DNA of 64,000 nucleotides from Actinomadura meyerae (GCF_900188445.1 NZ_FZOR01000023.1:1-64000); one strand, 5' to 3'; positions 25,907 through 34,929 are shown, counted from the stretch's first letter. Translations and numbers: made by a program. The notes: a model not told the origin generated them from the sequence alone.

Positions 25907-26576
25907 CCGGGCGCCCTTTGAGGGAACTCGCGAGGGGGCGGTGCCGGAGGTCCGGCCGCCGATCACCACGAAGATCCTCATCGCGGGCGGGTTCGGCGCC
26001 GGCAAGACCACCATGGTCGGCTCGATCAGCGAGATCCGGCCGCTGCACACCGAGGAGCCGCTGACCGACCGCGGCGCCGGAGTCGACGACGTGTCGGGGG
26101 TCGGCGCCAAGTCGACCACGACCGTCGCCATGGACTTCGGCCGCATCACCCTCTCGGACCACCTGCTGCTCTACCTGTTCGGCACGCCCGGCCAGGAGCG
26201 GTTCTGGTTCATGTGGGACGAGCTGGCGGCCGGTGCGATCGGCGCCGTGGTGATCGCCGACACCCGCCGGCTGGCGGGCAGCTTCCCGGCCGTCGACTAC
26301 TTCGAGCGCCGGGGCATCCCGTTCGTCGTCGCGGTGAACTGCTTCGACGGGATCCGCACGCACCCCGCCGAGGACATCGCGATCGCGCTCGACCTCGACC
26401 CCGGCGTCCCGGTGGTGCTGTGCGACGTCCGCCGCCGCGAGTCGTCCAAGGAGGTGCTCGTCGCGCTGATGGAGCACGTGCTGAGCTGGCCCGACGACGA
26501 GCCCGACGCCGAGCCCGACAACGAGGAGGTGGCGGACGGTGATCGGTTGCGCGATCATCGTGAACCCGCGACGTAG
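25887..26576 (+). CDS. cvnD: Small GTPase-like ATP/GTP-binding protein CvnD (first conservon)
   Basis: A 229-residue MglA/Ras-like GTPase. The P-loop is GGFGAGKTTMVGS. The switch region contains AKSTTTVAMDFGRI, the G3 motif is LFGTPGQERFWFMWDELA, and the G4 position reads VNCFDG instead of NKxD, as is common in CvnD proteins. It is the output arm of the conservon, cycling nucleotide under control of the Roadblock protein. Compared with the second CvnD it carries about 30 extra acidic residues at the C terminus (PDDEPDAEPDNEEVADGD). Confidence 0.93.
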   Translation: MASEHFDRAPFEGTREGAVPEVRPPITTKILIAGGFGAGKTTMVGSISEIRPLHTEEPLTDRGAGVDDVSGVGAKSTTTVAMDFGRITLSDHLLLYLFGTPGQERFWFMWDELAAGAIGAVVIADTRRLAGSFPAVDYFERRGIPFVVAVNCFDGIRTHPAEDIAIALDLDPGVPVVLCDVRRRESSKEVLVALMEHVLSWPDDEPDAEPDNEEVADGDRLRDHREPAT

Positions 26577-26625
26577 TAGGCTCCCGCACACCCCCGTACT
26601 CCACGCATCGGGAGGTTTCCCCCGC

Positions 26626-26697
26626 ATGTACCGCCCCGCCCCCCAATGCCAAGCCCCCCAAGCCCGGACGATCCAGTGCAGGAGGACGAGCCAGTGA
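26626..26697 (+). CDS. Possible 23-residue leader peptide upstream of second cvnA
   Basis: An ATG behind GGGAGG (10 nt spacing) opens a 23-codon frame starting MYRPAPQCQAPQ. It ends with a TGA that overlaps a GTG at 26694. That GTG, with AGGAGG upstream, opens a seven-codon frame whose TGA in turn overlaps the GTG start of cvnA at 26714. The chain of two 4-nt overlaps suggests coupled translation into cvnA. The peptide is rich in Gln and uses CAA, a rare codon here, so it could also be chance. Confidence 0.3.
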   Translation: MYRPAPQCQAPQARTIQCRRTSQ

Positions 26698-26713
26698 GCA
26701 GGGTCCGCCAGCG

Positions 26714-29455
26714 GTGAAGGTCCGCGGTTTCTCCTCCATCCGGGCGAGGATCATCCTGCTGGTCCTCGTGCCGCTGCTGGCGCTCGCCTCGCTGTGGGGC
26801 TTCCTCACCGGCATCACCTACGGCGACGCGCACCAGCTCCTGCAGAGCCGGGCGTTCCAGCAGAAGACGCTGCTGCCCACGCAGCGGCTCATCAACGCGC
26901 TGCAGAAGGAACGCCGGCTGTCGATGACCGAGCTGGGCGGCGCGCGCGTGGAGCCGGGCGCGATGCGGACCCAGCGCAACTCGACCGACGAGGCGGGCGA
27001 GGAGTTCCGCGCCGGCGCCCGCGACGGAGGGCTGCGGGACGCGATCCAGCCCGAGGTCGTCCGGCGCATGGACGAGCTGTCCGCCAAGCTCGGCACGCTC
27101 CAGTCGCTGCGCCGCGGCGTGGACGAGCGCACCGGCGGCCGCGCCCACGTCCTGCGCGAGTACAGCGAGCTCATCGACGCCTGCTATGCCATCTACACCT
27201 CGACCACGCCCGGGGACGGGTCCATCACCGCGAGCGCCCGCACTCTCACCGCGTTCGGTATGGCCCGCGAGTTCATGTCCCGCGAGGACGCCCTGCTGAC
27301 GGGCGCGCTCGCCGCGGGCCGCATCACCGGCGCCGAGCGCGCCCAGTTCGCCAAGCTGGTCGGGGCGCACCACACGCTGCACGAGATCAACGCGCGCGAC
27401 CTGCCCGCCGCGGGCAAGGCCCGCTACGACAAGCTCATGTCGTCCCCGGCCTTCATGCAGATGATGAAGCTGGAGGACCAGGTCATCGCGGGCGCCGAGC
27501 CGCCGCAGGCCGCCGCGCGCCGGACCCGCACGTCCACGACCCGGGGGACCGGCACCCAGGGAACGACGCCCGCCCACGGCACCGCCGGGACGAGCGCGAC
27601 ACAGGGGCAGACGCAGGGGCACGCGCAGGGACGGCAGCAGACGGGCGCCGCGCGGGGCCCCGCCGTCATCGAGCCGACCGTGTGGCGGTCGGTGGCCGAC
27701 ACCGCCGACGGCGAGCTCTACGAGCTGGAGAACAAGGTCCTCGACGAGATCGCCGCCCGCGGGCGGCACATCGCGGTCGGCGCGTTCACCCGGCTCGGCC
27801 TCGCCGGCGGCCTCGGGCTCGTGGCGATCGTGCTGTCGCTGGTCATCGCGATCCGCGTGTCCCGGCGGCTGGTGCGCGAGTGCCGCACGCTCGCGGCCGG
27901 CGTGGTGAACTTCACCACCGAGCGGCTGCCCCGGCTCGCCGCGCAGATCATCGCGGGCCGCGGCGCCGAACCGGAGCCGGAACCGGGCATCGACTACCGC
28001 ATCACCGAGGTCCGGCAGATCGCCGAGTCGTTCGACCGCGCCCGCGCGGCGGTGCTGGAGGCCGCCGAGGGCGAGGTCGCGGCGCGGCGCGGCATCAGCG
28101 AGGTGTTCGTCAACCTCGCGCGCCGCAACCAGGCGCTGCTGCACCGCCAGCTCAGCCTGCTCGACAGCATGGAGCGGCGCACCGAGGACCCGTCGGAGCT
28201 GTCGGACCTGTTCCGCCTCGACCACCTCGCGACCCGCATGCGCCGGCACGCCGAGGGCCTGGTCATCCTGGCGGGCAAGTCCGCCGGGCGCGGCTGGCGG
28301 CGGCCCGTCCCGCTGGTGGACGTGGTGCGCGGCGCCGTCGCCGAGGTCGAGGACTACCCGCGCGTCCGGGTGCAGCCGCTGCCGCGCATCGCGCTGCTCG
28401 GCTCCGCCGTCGCCGACGTCATCCACCTGCTCGCCGAGGTGGTGGAGAACGCCACCACGTTCTCGCCGCCGCAGTCGCCGGTGCGGGTCAGCGGGCAGCC
28501 GGTGCCGAGCGGGTTCGCGATCGAGATCGAGGACCGCGGGCTCGGCATGACCGAGGAGGCGCTGCGCGCCGCGAACGAGCGGCTCGCGAACCCGCCGGAG
28601 TTCGACCCGTCCGACAGCGCCCAGCTCGGCCTGTTCGTCGTGGCGCGGCTGGCGCAGCGGCACGACATCACGGTCACGCTCCGCCCGTCCCCGTACGGCG
28701 GGACGACCGCGATCGCGCTGATCCCCGGCTCGCTCATCGTCGAGCACGCGGACGCGGAACCGCCCGCGCGGCGCCCGACCGGGCCGATGCGCGCGCTCCC
28801 GGACCGGCCCGCGGCGCTGTCGGCGTCCGCGCGCCCGGCGGTCGAGTCCGGCGGCGTCGTCCGGCTGGTCGCCGAGCCGGAACCGCCCGCCCCGCCGTCG
28901 GCGCGGCCGGAACCACCGCAGGAGCGGCCGGAACCACCGCAGGCCCGGCCGGAACCGGCGCAGGCCGCACCCCCCGAGGCGCCGCTGAAGGAGGGCGAGC
29001 TGCCCAAGCGCCGCAGGCAGACCCATCTCGCGCCCCAGCTCAAGGAGCGGGTGGACGCGCATCTCGCCGCGCGGGGCCAGGCGCCGCCACCGGGCGCCGA
29101 GCCCGCGGGCCGACCGGGCCAGGGGAGCCGGGAGGGGCAGGGGAGCCGGGAGGGGCAGGCGGAGCCCGCCGGGTCGCCGCCCGAGCCGGCCGGGATGCCG
29201 CTCGCCGCGCCCGTCCCCATGGACGAGCCCGCGCCGCCCGGCGGCGGGACCGTTCCGCCGGGCGCCGCCCCGGACGCGGCTCCGGGCACGGGCCCGGGCG
29301 AGGCTCCGGACGGCGACGCGGCGCGCTCACCCGAGGCGATGCGATCGATGCTGTCCGCCATGCAGGCCGGATGGCGGCGTGGCAGGCAGGACGCGGCCGA
29401 CGCGGAAGCGCAGGCCGAGCGCAACCCAGGCGACCAGGAGGACGACACCCCATGA
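26714..29455 (+). CDS. cvnA: Conservon histidine-kinase-like protein CvnA (second conservon)
   Basis: A 913-residue paralogue of the CvnA at 22517. TM1 is at about residues 13-32, the NIT-type sensor region contains LINALQKERRLSMTELGG, and TM2 lies near 358-380. The sensor region has a low-complexity Thr/Gly/Gln insert (TTRGTGTQGTTPAHGTAG) before TM2. The kinase part shows NQALLHRQLSLLDSMERR, DHLATRMRRHAEGLVILAGK, N-box VVENATTFSPPQSPVRV and EDRGLGM. A Pro/Glu-rich tail leads to KRRRQTHLAPQLKERV and RSMLSAMQAGWRRGR. The start is a GTG at 26714 with no good ribosome site of its own, overlapped by a short upstream frame. The stop overlaps cvnB by 4 nt. Confidence 0.92.
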   Translation: MKVRGFSSIRARIILLVLVPLLALASLWGFLTGITYGDAHQLLQSRAFQQKTLLPTQRLINALQKERRLSMTELGGARVEPGAMRTQRNSTDEAGEEFRAGARDGGLRDAIQPEVVRRMDELSAKLGTLQSLRRGVDERTGGRAHVLREYSELIDACYAIYTSTTPGDGSITASARTLTAFGMAREFMSREDALLTGALAAGRITGAERAQFAKLVGAHHTLHEINARDLPAAGKARYDKLMSSPAFMQMMKLEDQVIAGAEPPQAAARRTRTSTTRGTGTQGTTPAHGTAGTSATQGQTQGHAQGRQQTGAARGPAVIEPTVWRSVADTADGELYELENKVLDEIAARGRHIAVGAFTRLGLAGGLGLVAIVLSLVIAIRVSRRLVRECRTLAAGVVNFTTERLPRLAAQIIAGRGAEPEPEPGIDYRITEVRQIAESFDRARAAVLEAAEGEVAARRGISEVFVNLARRNQALLHRQLSLLDSMERRTEDPSELSDLFRLDHLATRMRRHAEGLVILAGKSAGRGWRRPVPLVDVVRGAVAEVEDYPRVRVQPLPRIALLGSAVADVIHLLAEVVENATTFSPPQSPVRVSGQPVPSGFAIEIEDRGLGMTEEALRAANERLANPPEFDPSDSAQLGLFVVARLAQRHDITVTLRPSPYGGTTAIALIPGSLIVEHADAEPPARRPTGPMRALPDRPAALSASARPAVESGGVVRLVAEPEPPAPPSARPEPPQERPEPPQARPEPAQAAPPEAPLKEGELPKRRRQTHLAPQLKERVDAHLAARGQAPPPGAEPAGRPGQGSREGQGSREGQAEPAGSPPEPAGMPLAAPVPMDEPAPPGGGTVPPGAAPDAAPGTGPGEAPDGDAARSPEAMRSMLSAMQAGWRRGRQDAADAEAQAERNPGDQEDDTP

Positions 29456-29898
29456 CACGAGCCCAGCACTCCGGCGCGGAGGTCCCGGGTGGAGCCGGAG
29501 GTGACCTGAACTGGCTGCTCGACAGCCTGGTCCAGCGGGTCGCCGCGGTGCAGAACGCGGTCGTGCTGTCCAGCGACGGGCTGAAGATGGCCGCGTCGCG
29601 GGGCCTGGCCGCCGAGGAGTCCGACCACCTCGCCGCGGTGGCCGCCAGCTTCCAGAGCCTCGCGCGCGGGGCGGGGGAGTCGTTCGGCGGCGGCCCCGTC
29701 CGGCAGACCATCGTGGAGATGGAGTCGTCGTTCCTGTTCGTCACCGCCGCCGGGCGCGGCGCGTGCCTGGCCGTGCTGGCCTCCGCCGACGCCGACCTCG
29801 GGATCATCGCCTACGAGATGGCGATGCTCGTCACCCGGGTCGGGCAGCACCTGTCCGCCGACCCGCGGGTGGCCGCGGCCGAGCCGGGCGGCGTGTGA
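29452..29898 (+). CDS. cvnB: Roadblock/LC7 domain protein CvnB (second conservon)
   Basis: A 148-residue Roadblock/LC7 protein. The domain begins LNWLLDSLVQRVAAVQNAVV and LSSDGLKMAASRGL, and ends IIAYEMAMLVTRVGQHLS, closely parallel to the first CvnB. The ATG overlaps the cvnA stop by 4 nt (ATGA), as in the first conservon. It should regulate the GTPase encoded at 30273. It has a slightly longer N terminus than its paralogue and lacks its Gly-rich tail. Confidence 0.92.
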   Translation: MTRAQHSGAEVPGGAGGDLNWLLDSLVQRVAAVQNAVVLSSDGLKMAASRGLAAEESDHLAAVAASFQSLARGAGESFGGGPVRQTIVEMESSFLFVTAAGRGACLAVLASADADLGIIAYEMAMLVTRVGQHLSADPRVAAAEPGGV

Positions 29899-29899
29899 G

Positions 29900-30292
29900 G
29901 TGGGCGGCACGGCCTGGTACGACGACGCTGCGGGGCCGGTGGTCCGCCCGTACGCGGTCACCGGAGGCCGGACGCACTACGACGGCGACGACTTCGACCT
30001 CGTCGCGCTGATCGCCGTCGCGGACCCGCCGCCGGAGCCCGCGGACGGCGCGCCGTCCGCGGGACCGTGGGCCCCGGAGCCCGAACATGACATGATCCTG
30101 GAGCTTTGCCGCACCCCGTTGTCGGTCGCCGAGATAGCGTCGGATCTGGAACTCCCCCTCGGGGTGGTCCGTGTCCTGCTCGGTGATCTGCTCGACCACT
30201 CGCTGATACAGGTCCGGCGTCCCGCGCCGGTGGCGCAGTTCCCCAGCGAGCGCGTACTCAAGGAAGTGATCGATGGAATCCGTGCGCTCTGA
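29900..30292 (+). CDS. cvnC: DUF742 protein CvnC (second conservon)
   Basis: A 130-residue DUF742 protein: AGPVVRPYAVTGGRTHYDG at the N terminus, a Pro/Ala insert (PPPEPADGAPSAGP), then LSVAEIASDLELPLGVVRVL and VLKEVIDGIRAL. The GTG at 29900 comes 1 nt after the cvnB stop. Its end overlaps cvnD by 20 nt, identical in length to the overlap in the first conservon. Presumed scaffold or effector with the CvnD GTPase. Confidence 0.9.
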   Translation: MGGTAWYDDAAGPVVRPYAVTGGRTHYDGDDFDLVALIAVADPPPEPADGAPSAGPWAPEPEHDMILELCRTPLSVAEIASDLELPLGVVRVLLGDLLDHSLIQVRRPAPVAQFPSERVLKEVIDGIRAL

Positions 30293-30872
30293 CGCGGCGG
30301 CCCAGCAGGGCGAGTCCGCGCTGACGGTGAAGATCCTCGTGGCCGGTGGTTTCGGCGTCGGCAAGACCACCCTGGTGAGCGCGGTCAGCGAGATCCGTCC
30401 GCTGCGCACCGAGGAGGCGCTGACCGAGAAGAGCATCGGGGTCGACGACACCAGCGCCGTCGCGTCCAAGACGACGACGACCGTCGCGATGGACTTCGGC
30501 CGCATCACGCTGCCGAACGGCCTCGTGCTGTTCGTCTTCGGCACCCCCGGCCAGGACCGCTTCTGGTTCATGTGGGACGAGCTGGCCAAGGGCGCCCTCG
30601 GCGCGGTCGTCCTGGTCGACACCCGCCGCCTGGCCGACTGCTTCGCCTCGGTCGACTACTTCGAACGGCGCGGCGTCCCGTTCATCATCGGCGTCAACCG
30701 CTTCGACGGCGCCGGCGTCCACTCGGCCGACCAGGTCCGCGACGCGCTCGACCTCCCCGCCGACGTGCCCGTCATCAACTGCGACGTGCGCGACCGCGAG
30801 GACGCCAAGCGCGTGCTGATCACCCTGGTCGAGCACATCATGCGCACCATGAGCGGCCGCCAGTACGCCTAG
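30273..30872 (+). CDS. cvnD: Small GTPase-like ATP/GTP-binding protein CvnD (second conservon)
   Basis: A 199-residue MglA/Ras-like GTPase. The P-loop is GGFGVGKTTLVSA, followed by SKTTTTVAMDFGRI, G3 FGTPGQDRFWFMWDELA and NRFDG at the G4 position. It completes the second conservon. The last codons, CAG-TAC-GCC-TAG, are also the first unit of a 12-bp tandem array that continues for five more units after the stop. Confidence 0.93.
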   Translation: MESVRSDAAAQQGESALTVKILVAGGFGVGKTTLVSAVSEIRPLRTEEALTEKSIGVDDTSAVASKTTTTVAMDFGRITLPNGLVLFVFGTPGQDRFWFMWDELAKGALGAVVLVDTRRLADCFASVDYFERRGVPFIIGVNRFDGAGVHSADQVRDALDLPADVPVINCDVRDREDAKRVLITLVEHIMRTMSGRQYA

Positions 30873-30932
30873 CAGCACGCCTGGCAGCACGCCTGGCAGC
30901 ACGCCTGGCAGTACGCCCATTAGCACGCCTGG
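30861..30932. repeat. Six 12-bp tandem repeats that include the cvnD stop codon
   Basis: Unit 1 is CAGTACGCCTAG, the last four codons of cvnD. Then come CAGCACGCCTGG three times, CAGTACGCCCAT and TAGCACGCCTGG. The array therefore appears to have grown from the gene's own 3' end. Confidence 0.9.
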
Positions 30933-31009
30933 CCGCACCGCCGTGACGCATCGCTGACGGCCCGTACTCTCCGCGTTCCGCGGGGGTGCGGGCCGTTGCT
31001 TTCCGTGAC

Positions 31010-31135
31010 TTTGTCCTCTGGGTGGAGAAAGTTTGGATGATCTAGAGAAAAGGTCTTCTCAAGGCGGCGAAAGCGGGTTACGGTCTCGGCCATGAGACCG
31101 GGGTCACACCGCCCCGGGAATCCCGAGAGGACGGC
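31010..31135 (+). promoter_or_regulatory. AT-rich promoter region of the ROK/sugar ABC operon
   Basis: A marked AT-rich island at about 31020-31065 with GAGAAAGTTTGG and GAGAAAAGGTC repeats and an inverted pair GAGAA...TTCTC (31053-31068). It probably contains the promoter and an operator for the ROK repressor encoded next. Exact -10/-35 boxes cannot be fixed. Confidence 0.4.
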
Positions 31136-32326
31136 GTGATGCGCATGTCGGCTCGCCCGCAGAACGTGCATCAGGCACGGCTGCTGCGGCTGCTGCGGGA
31201 CGAGGGGCCGCGGTCGCGCGCCGAGCTCGGCGACGTCGTCCGGCTGTCCCGGTCGAAGCTGGCCGTGGAGCTGGACCGGCTCGTCGAGCTGGGGCTCGTC
31301 GAGGGCGCCGGGCTCGCGGCCTCGCGCGGCGGGCGGCGGTCCGGGATCGTGCGGCTGGCGCCGAGCCTGCGGTTCGTCGCCTTCGACATCGGCGCCACCT
31401 CGATCGACGTCGCCGTCACCGACGGGACGCTGGAGGTGCTCGGGCACGTCAGCGAGCAGTGCGACGTCCGGCAGGGCGCGACCGTGGTGCTGGAGCGGGC
31501 GCTCGACCTGCTCGGCAAGCTGCGCGACGAGGGCCTCATCCCGCAGGTGCACGGCACCGGGATCGGGGTGCCCGGCCCGGTCAGCTTCCGCGACGGCATG
31601 CCGGTCGTCCCGCCGATCATGCCGGGCTGGGACCGGTTCCCGGTGCGCGACGCGATCGGCCAGGAGCTCGGCTGCCCGGTGCTCGTCGACAACGACGTGA
31701 ACCTCATGGCCCTCGGCGAGCTGCACGCCGGGCTCGCCCGGTCGGTGGACGACTTCCTGCTCGTCAAGATCGGCACCGGCATCGGCTGCGGCATCGTGGT
31801 GGACGGCGCCATCTACCGGGGCGTGTCCGGCAGCGCCGGGGACATCGGGCACATCCGCGTCGACGACGACGGTCCGATGTGCGCGTGCGGGAACGCGGGC
31901 TGCCTGGAGGCGTTCTTCGGCGGCGCGGCCCTCGCGCGGGACGCCGCGGCGGCGGCCCGGTCGGGGGAGTCGCCGGCGCTCGCGGCGCTGCTGGAGGCGC
32001 ACGGCGAGCTGACCGCCGAGCACGTCGGCGAGGCCGCCGCCGCGGGCGACCCGGCCGCGGTGCGCATCATCCGGGAGGGCGGCCGGCACGTCGGGCAGGT
32101 CCTCGCCGGGCTGGTCAGCTTCTTCAACCCCGGCCTGGTGATCATCGCGGGCGGCGTCGCCGGGCTCGGCCACACGCTGCTCGCCGAGATCCGCAGCGTC
32201 GTCTACCGCCGGTCCGCGCCGCTCGCGACCGGCAACCTGCCGATCGTGCTGTCCGAACTCGCCGGCGCGGCGGGCGTGGTCGGCGGCGCGCGGCTCATCA
32301 GCGACCACGTCTTCTCCGCGTCCTGA
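31136..32326 (+). CDS. ROK-family transcriptional regulator
   Basis: A 396-residue ROK repressor. An N-terminal winged helix (residues ~8-70, QNVHQARLLRLLRDEGPRSRAELG and SRSKLAVELDRLVELGLV) precedes a sugar-kinase-like domain. The ATP-type phosphate loop FDIGATSIDVAV, the IGVPGPVS segment, VDNDVNLMALGE and the zinc-binding CACGNAGCLEAF motif are all present. Such proteins sense sugars or sugar phosphates and repress adjacent transport and catabolism genes, which fits its place as first gene before a sugar ABC transporter. The start is GTG at 31136 behind GAGAGGAC; the ATG 3 nt later is an alternative. Confidence 0.92.
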   Translation: MMRMSARPQNVHQARLLRLLRDEGPRSRAELGDVVRLSRSKLAVELDRLVELGLVEGAGLAASRGGRRSGIVRLAPSLRFVAFDIGATSIDVAVTDGTLEVLGHVSEQCDVRQGATVVLERALDLLGKLRDEGLIPQVHGTGIGVPGPVSFRDGMPVVPPIMPGWDRFPVRDAIGQELGCPVLVDNDVNLMALGELHAGLARSVDDFLLVKIGTGIGCGIVVDGAIYRGVSGSAGDIGHIRVDDDGPMCACGNAGCLEAFFGGAALARDAAAAARSGESPALAALLEAHGELTAEHVGEAAAAGDPAAVRIIREGGRHVGQVLAGLVSFFNPGLVIIAGGVAGLGHTLLAEIRSVVYRRSAPLATGNLPIVLSELAGAAGVVGGARLISDHVFSAS

Positions 32327-32338
32327 GGAGGCCTCCCG

Positions 32339-33847
32339 ATGGAACCGCTGCTGCTCATGCGCGGCATCGTCAAGCAGTTCCCCGGCGTCCGCGCGCTGGA
32401 CGGCGTCGACCTCGACGTCCGCCCCGGCGAGGTGCACTGCCTGCTCGGGCAGAACGGCGCCGGGAAGTCCACCCTGATCAAGGTGCTGGCCGGCGCGCAC
32501 CAGCCGGACCGCGGCGAGATCGTCTTCGCCGGCGAGCCGGTGCGGCTGGCCGGGCCGACCGCCGCGATGCGGGCCGGCATCGCCACCATCTACCAGGAGC
32601 TCGACCTGGTCGACGGGCTGTCGGTCGCCGAGAACATCTTCCTCGGGCACGAGCGGGCCCGGTTCGGGTTCACCCGGCGCGGGGACGCCGAGCGGGCCGC
32701 GCGGGACCTGCTCGGCCGGCTCGGGCACGGGGAGATCCCGCCGCGCCGCGAGGTCGGCCGGCTGCCCGCGGCGGGCAAGCAGGTCGTCAGCATGGCCCGC
32801 GCCCTGTCCCACGACGCGCGGCTCATCGTGATGGACGAGCCGTCCGCCGCGCTCGCGCACGACGAGGTCGGCAACCTGTTCCGCATCATCCGCGAGCTGA
32901 CCGCCGCGGGCGTCGCCGTCGTCTACATCTCGCACCGGCTGGAGGAGATCCGCGAGATCGGCGACCGGGTGACCGTCCTCAAGGACGGCCGGGCCGTCGC
33001 GGGCGGCCTGCCCGCCAAGACCACCCCGACCGGCCGGATCGTCTCGCTGATGACCGGCCGGGACGTCGAGTACGTCTTCCCGGAGCGGCCGGAGCCCGGC
33101 GGCGAGCGGGCCGAGGTGCTGCGCGTCGAGGGGCTCACGCTGCCCGGCGCGTTCGAGGACGTCTCGCTCACCGTGCGCGCCGGCGAGATCGTCGGGCTGG
33201 CCGGGCTCGTCGGGTCCGGGCGCTCGGAGATCCTGGAGACCGTCTACGGCGCCCGGCGGCCCGCGCGCGGGCGGGTGCTCGTGGACGGCCGGCCCGTCCG
33301 CCCCGGCGACACCGGCGCGGCGGTGCGGCGCGGCATGGGCATGGCGCCGGAGGAGCGCAAGAGCCAGGCGCTGCTGCTGAACGAGTCCGTCGCCGGGAAC
33401 GTCAGCGTCGCCGGGCTGTCGCGGTACGCCTCGTTCGGCTGGCTCAACCGGCGCCGCGAGCTGGCCGACGTCCGCCGCCTGATCGCCTCGCTCGACATCC
33501 GGCCGCCCGACCCGCGGCGCCCCGTCGTGACGCTGTCGGGCGGCAACCAGCAGAAGGTCGTCCTCGCCCGCTGGCTGCTCGGCTCGACCGGGCTGCGGCT
33601 GCTGATCCTTGACGAGCCGACCCGCGGCGTGGACGTCGGCGCCCGCGCCGAGCTGTACGCGGTGATCCGCGAGCTGGCCGGGCGGGGGATCGGGGTGCTG
33701 CTGGTGTCCAGCGAGGTCCCCGAGGTGCTGGGGCTCGCCGACCGGGTCCTCGTCGTGCGGGAGGGGCGGGTCGTGCACACCGGCGACGCCCGCGACCTCG
33801 ACGAGGCCGCCGTGCTCAACATGATCATGGAAGGGAGTGCCCTGTGA
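32339..33847 (+). CDS. Sugar ABC transporter ATP-binding protein (RbsA-like)
   Basis: A 502-residue protein with two fused ABC domains, as in ribose/xylose/inositol importers. Domain 1 has Walker A GQNGAGKST, the region YQELDLVDGLSVAENIFLG and Walker B LIVMDEPSAAL; its signature position is atypical (LPAAGKQVVSMARAL). Domain 2, with a degenerate Walker A (GLVGSGRSE), has LSGGNQQKVVLARWL and LLILDEPTRGVDVGA. The asymmetry between domains is normal for this class. It starts 12 nt after the ROK stop behind GGAGG, and the permease GTG overlaps its stop (GTGA). Confidence 0.93.
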   Translation: MEPLLLMRGIVKQFPGVRALDGVDLDVRPGEVHCLLGQNGAGKSTLIKVLAGAHQPDRGEIVFAGEPVRLAGPTAAMRAGIATIYQELDLVDGLSVAENIFLGHERARFGFTRRGDAERAARDLLGRLGHGEIPPRREVGRLPAAGKQVVSMARALSHDARLIVMDEPSAALAHDEVGNLFRIIRELTAAGVAVVYISHRLEEIREIGDRVTVLKDGRAVAGGLPAKTTPTGRIVSLMTGRDVEYVFPERPEPGGERAEVLRVEGLTLPGAFEDVSLTVRAGEIVGLAGLVGSGRSEILETVYGARRPARGRVLVDGRPVRPGDTGAAVRRGMGMAPEERKSQALLLNESVAGNVSVAGLSRYASFGWLNRRRELADVRRLIASLDIRPPDPRRPVVTLSGGNQQKVVLARWLLGSTGLRLLILDEPTRGVDVGARAELYAVIRELAGRGIGVLLVSSEVPEVLGLADRVLVVREGRVVHTGDARDLDEAAVLNMIMEGSAL

Positions 33848-34899
33848 CCGATACGGGACGCCCTGTGACCAAGCCGGGAGTGGGCGAGCGCGGCGGGACG
33901 CTCGTCGCGAAGGAGCCGGGCGGCGGCGGGCCCCGGCGGCTCCTCGCCCGCCTCGGCGCGGGCGGCCGGGAGATGCACCACCTCGGGCTCGTCGCCGCGC
34001 TGGTGCTGCTCGCGGCCGTCGGCCTGGTGACCGAGCCGGACAACTTCGCCACCTCCGGCAACATCGTCGGCATCCTGGCGCTCGCCGCCACCATCGGCGT
34101 GATCACCGTCGGCCAGACCTTCGTGATCATCGGCGGCGGGATCGACCTGTCCGTCGGGTCGGTGATGGCGCTCGCGTCGGTGTGGGCGACGACGGTCGCG
34201 ACGCAGTCCTACGGCCCGGCCGTGATGGCGCTGTGCGCGATCCTCGTCGGGACCGGCTCCGGCGTCGTGACCGGGCTGCTGATCTCCTACGGCCGGATGG
34301 TCCCGTTCATCGCGACGCTCGCGATGCTCGTCGCGGCGCGGGGCCTCGCGCAGCGGATGTCGGACCGCAAGACCCAGCTCGTCCGGCCCGAGAACGACGC
34401 GATCGAGGCGCTGTCCACCACGAAGCTGCTCGGGCTGCCCCTCGTCGTCTACATCTTCGCGGCCGTGGCGATCGCCGGGTGGCTGCTGCTCAACCGCACC
34501 ACGTTCGGCCGCCGGACGTTCGCGGTCGGCGGCAACCCGGAGGCGGCGCGGCTGGCCGGCATCGACGTCCGGCGGCACACCCTGCTGCTGTACGCGCTGT
34601 CCGGGTTCTGCTGCGGCATCGCGGCGCTCATCATCATGGCGCGCACCACCACCGGGTCCAGCACCCACGGCGACCTCTACGAGCTGGACGCGATCGCCGC
34701 CGTCATCATCGGCGGCACGCTGCTCACCGGTGGCCGCGGCACCGTCGTCGGGTCGATCCTCGGCGTGCTGATCTTCACCGTCATCACCAACCTGTTCATC
34801 CTGAACGGCCTGCAGACCAGCGACCAGCTCATCGCCAAGGGCGTGATCATCGTGATCGCCGTGCTGCTGCAGCGCCGCGGGCTCCGCTCGCCCACCTGA
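33844..34899 (+). CDS. Sugar ABC transporter permease (RbsC-like)
   Basis: A 351-residue permease of the RbsC family with about eight to ten membrane helices. The BPD_transp_2 motifs are clear: GQTFVIIGGGIDLSVGSVMA, MVPFIATLAMLVAARGLAQ, FAVGGNPEAARLAGIDV and AIAAVIIGGTLLTGGRGTVV. The first ~45 residues are a hydrophilic cytoplasmic extension. The GTG start overlaps the ATPase stop by 4 nt. It works with the fused ATPase upstream and the Tat-exported binding protein at 34990. Confidence 0.92.
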   Translation: MTDTGRPVTKPGVGERGGTLVAKEPGGGGPRRLLARLGAGGREMHHLGLVAALVLLAAVGLVTEPDNFATSGNIVGILALAATIGVITVGQTFVIIGGGIDLSVGSVMALASVWATTVATQSYGPAVMALCAILVGTGSGVVTGLLISYGRMVPFIATLAMLVAARGLAQRMSDRKTQLVRPENDAIEALSTTKLLGLPLVVYIFAAVAIAGWLLLNRTTFGRRTFAVGGNPEAARLAGIDVRRHTLLLYALSGFCCGIAALIIMARTTTGSSTHGDLYELDAIAAVIIGGTLLTGGRGTVVGSILGVLIFTVITNLFILNGLQTSDQLIAKGVIIVIAVLLQRRGLRSPT

Positions 34900-34929
34900 C
34901 CCCCGTCCACCCACCCCCCAGGTCCAGCG

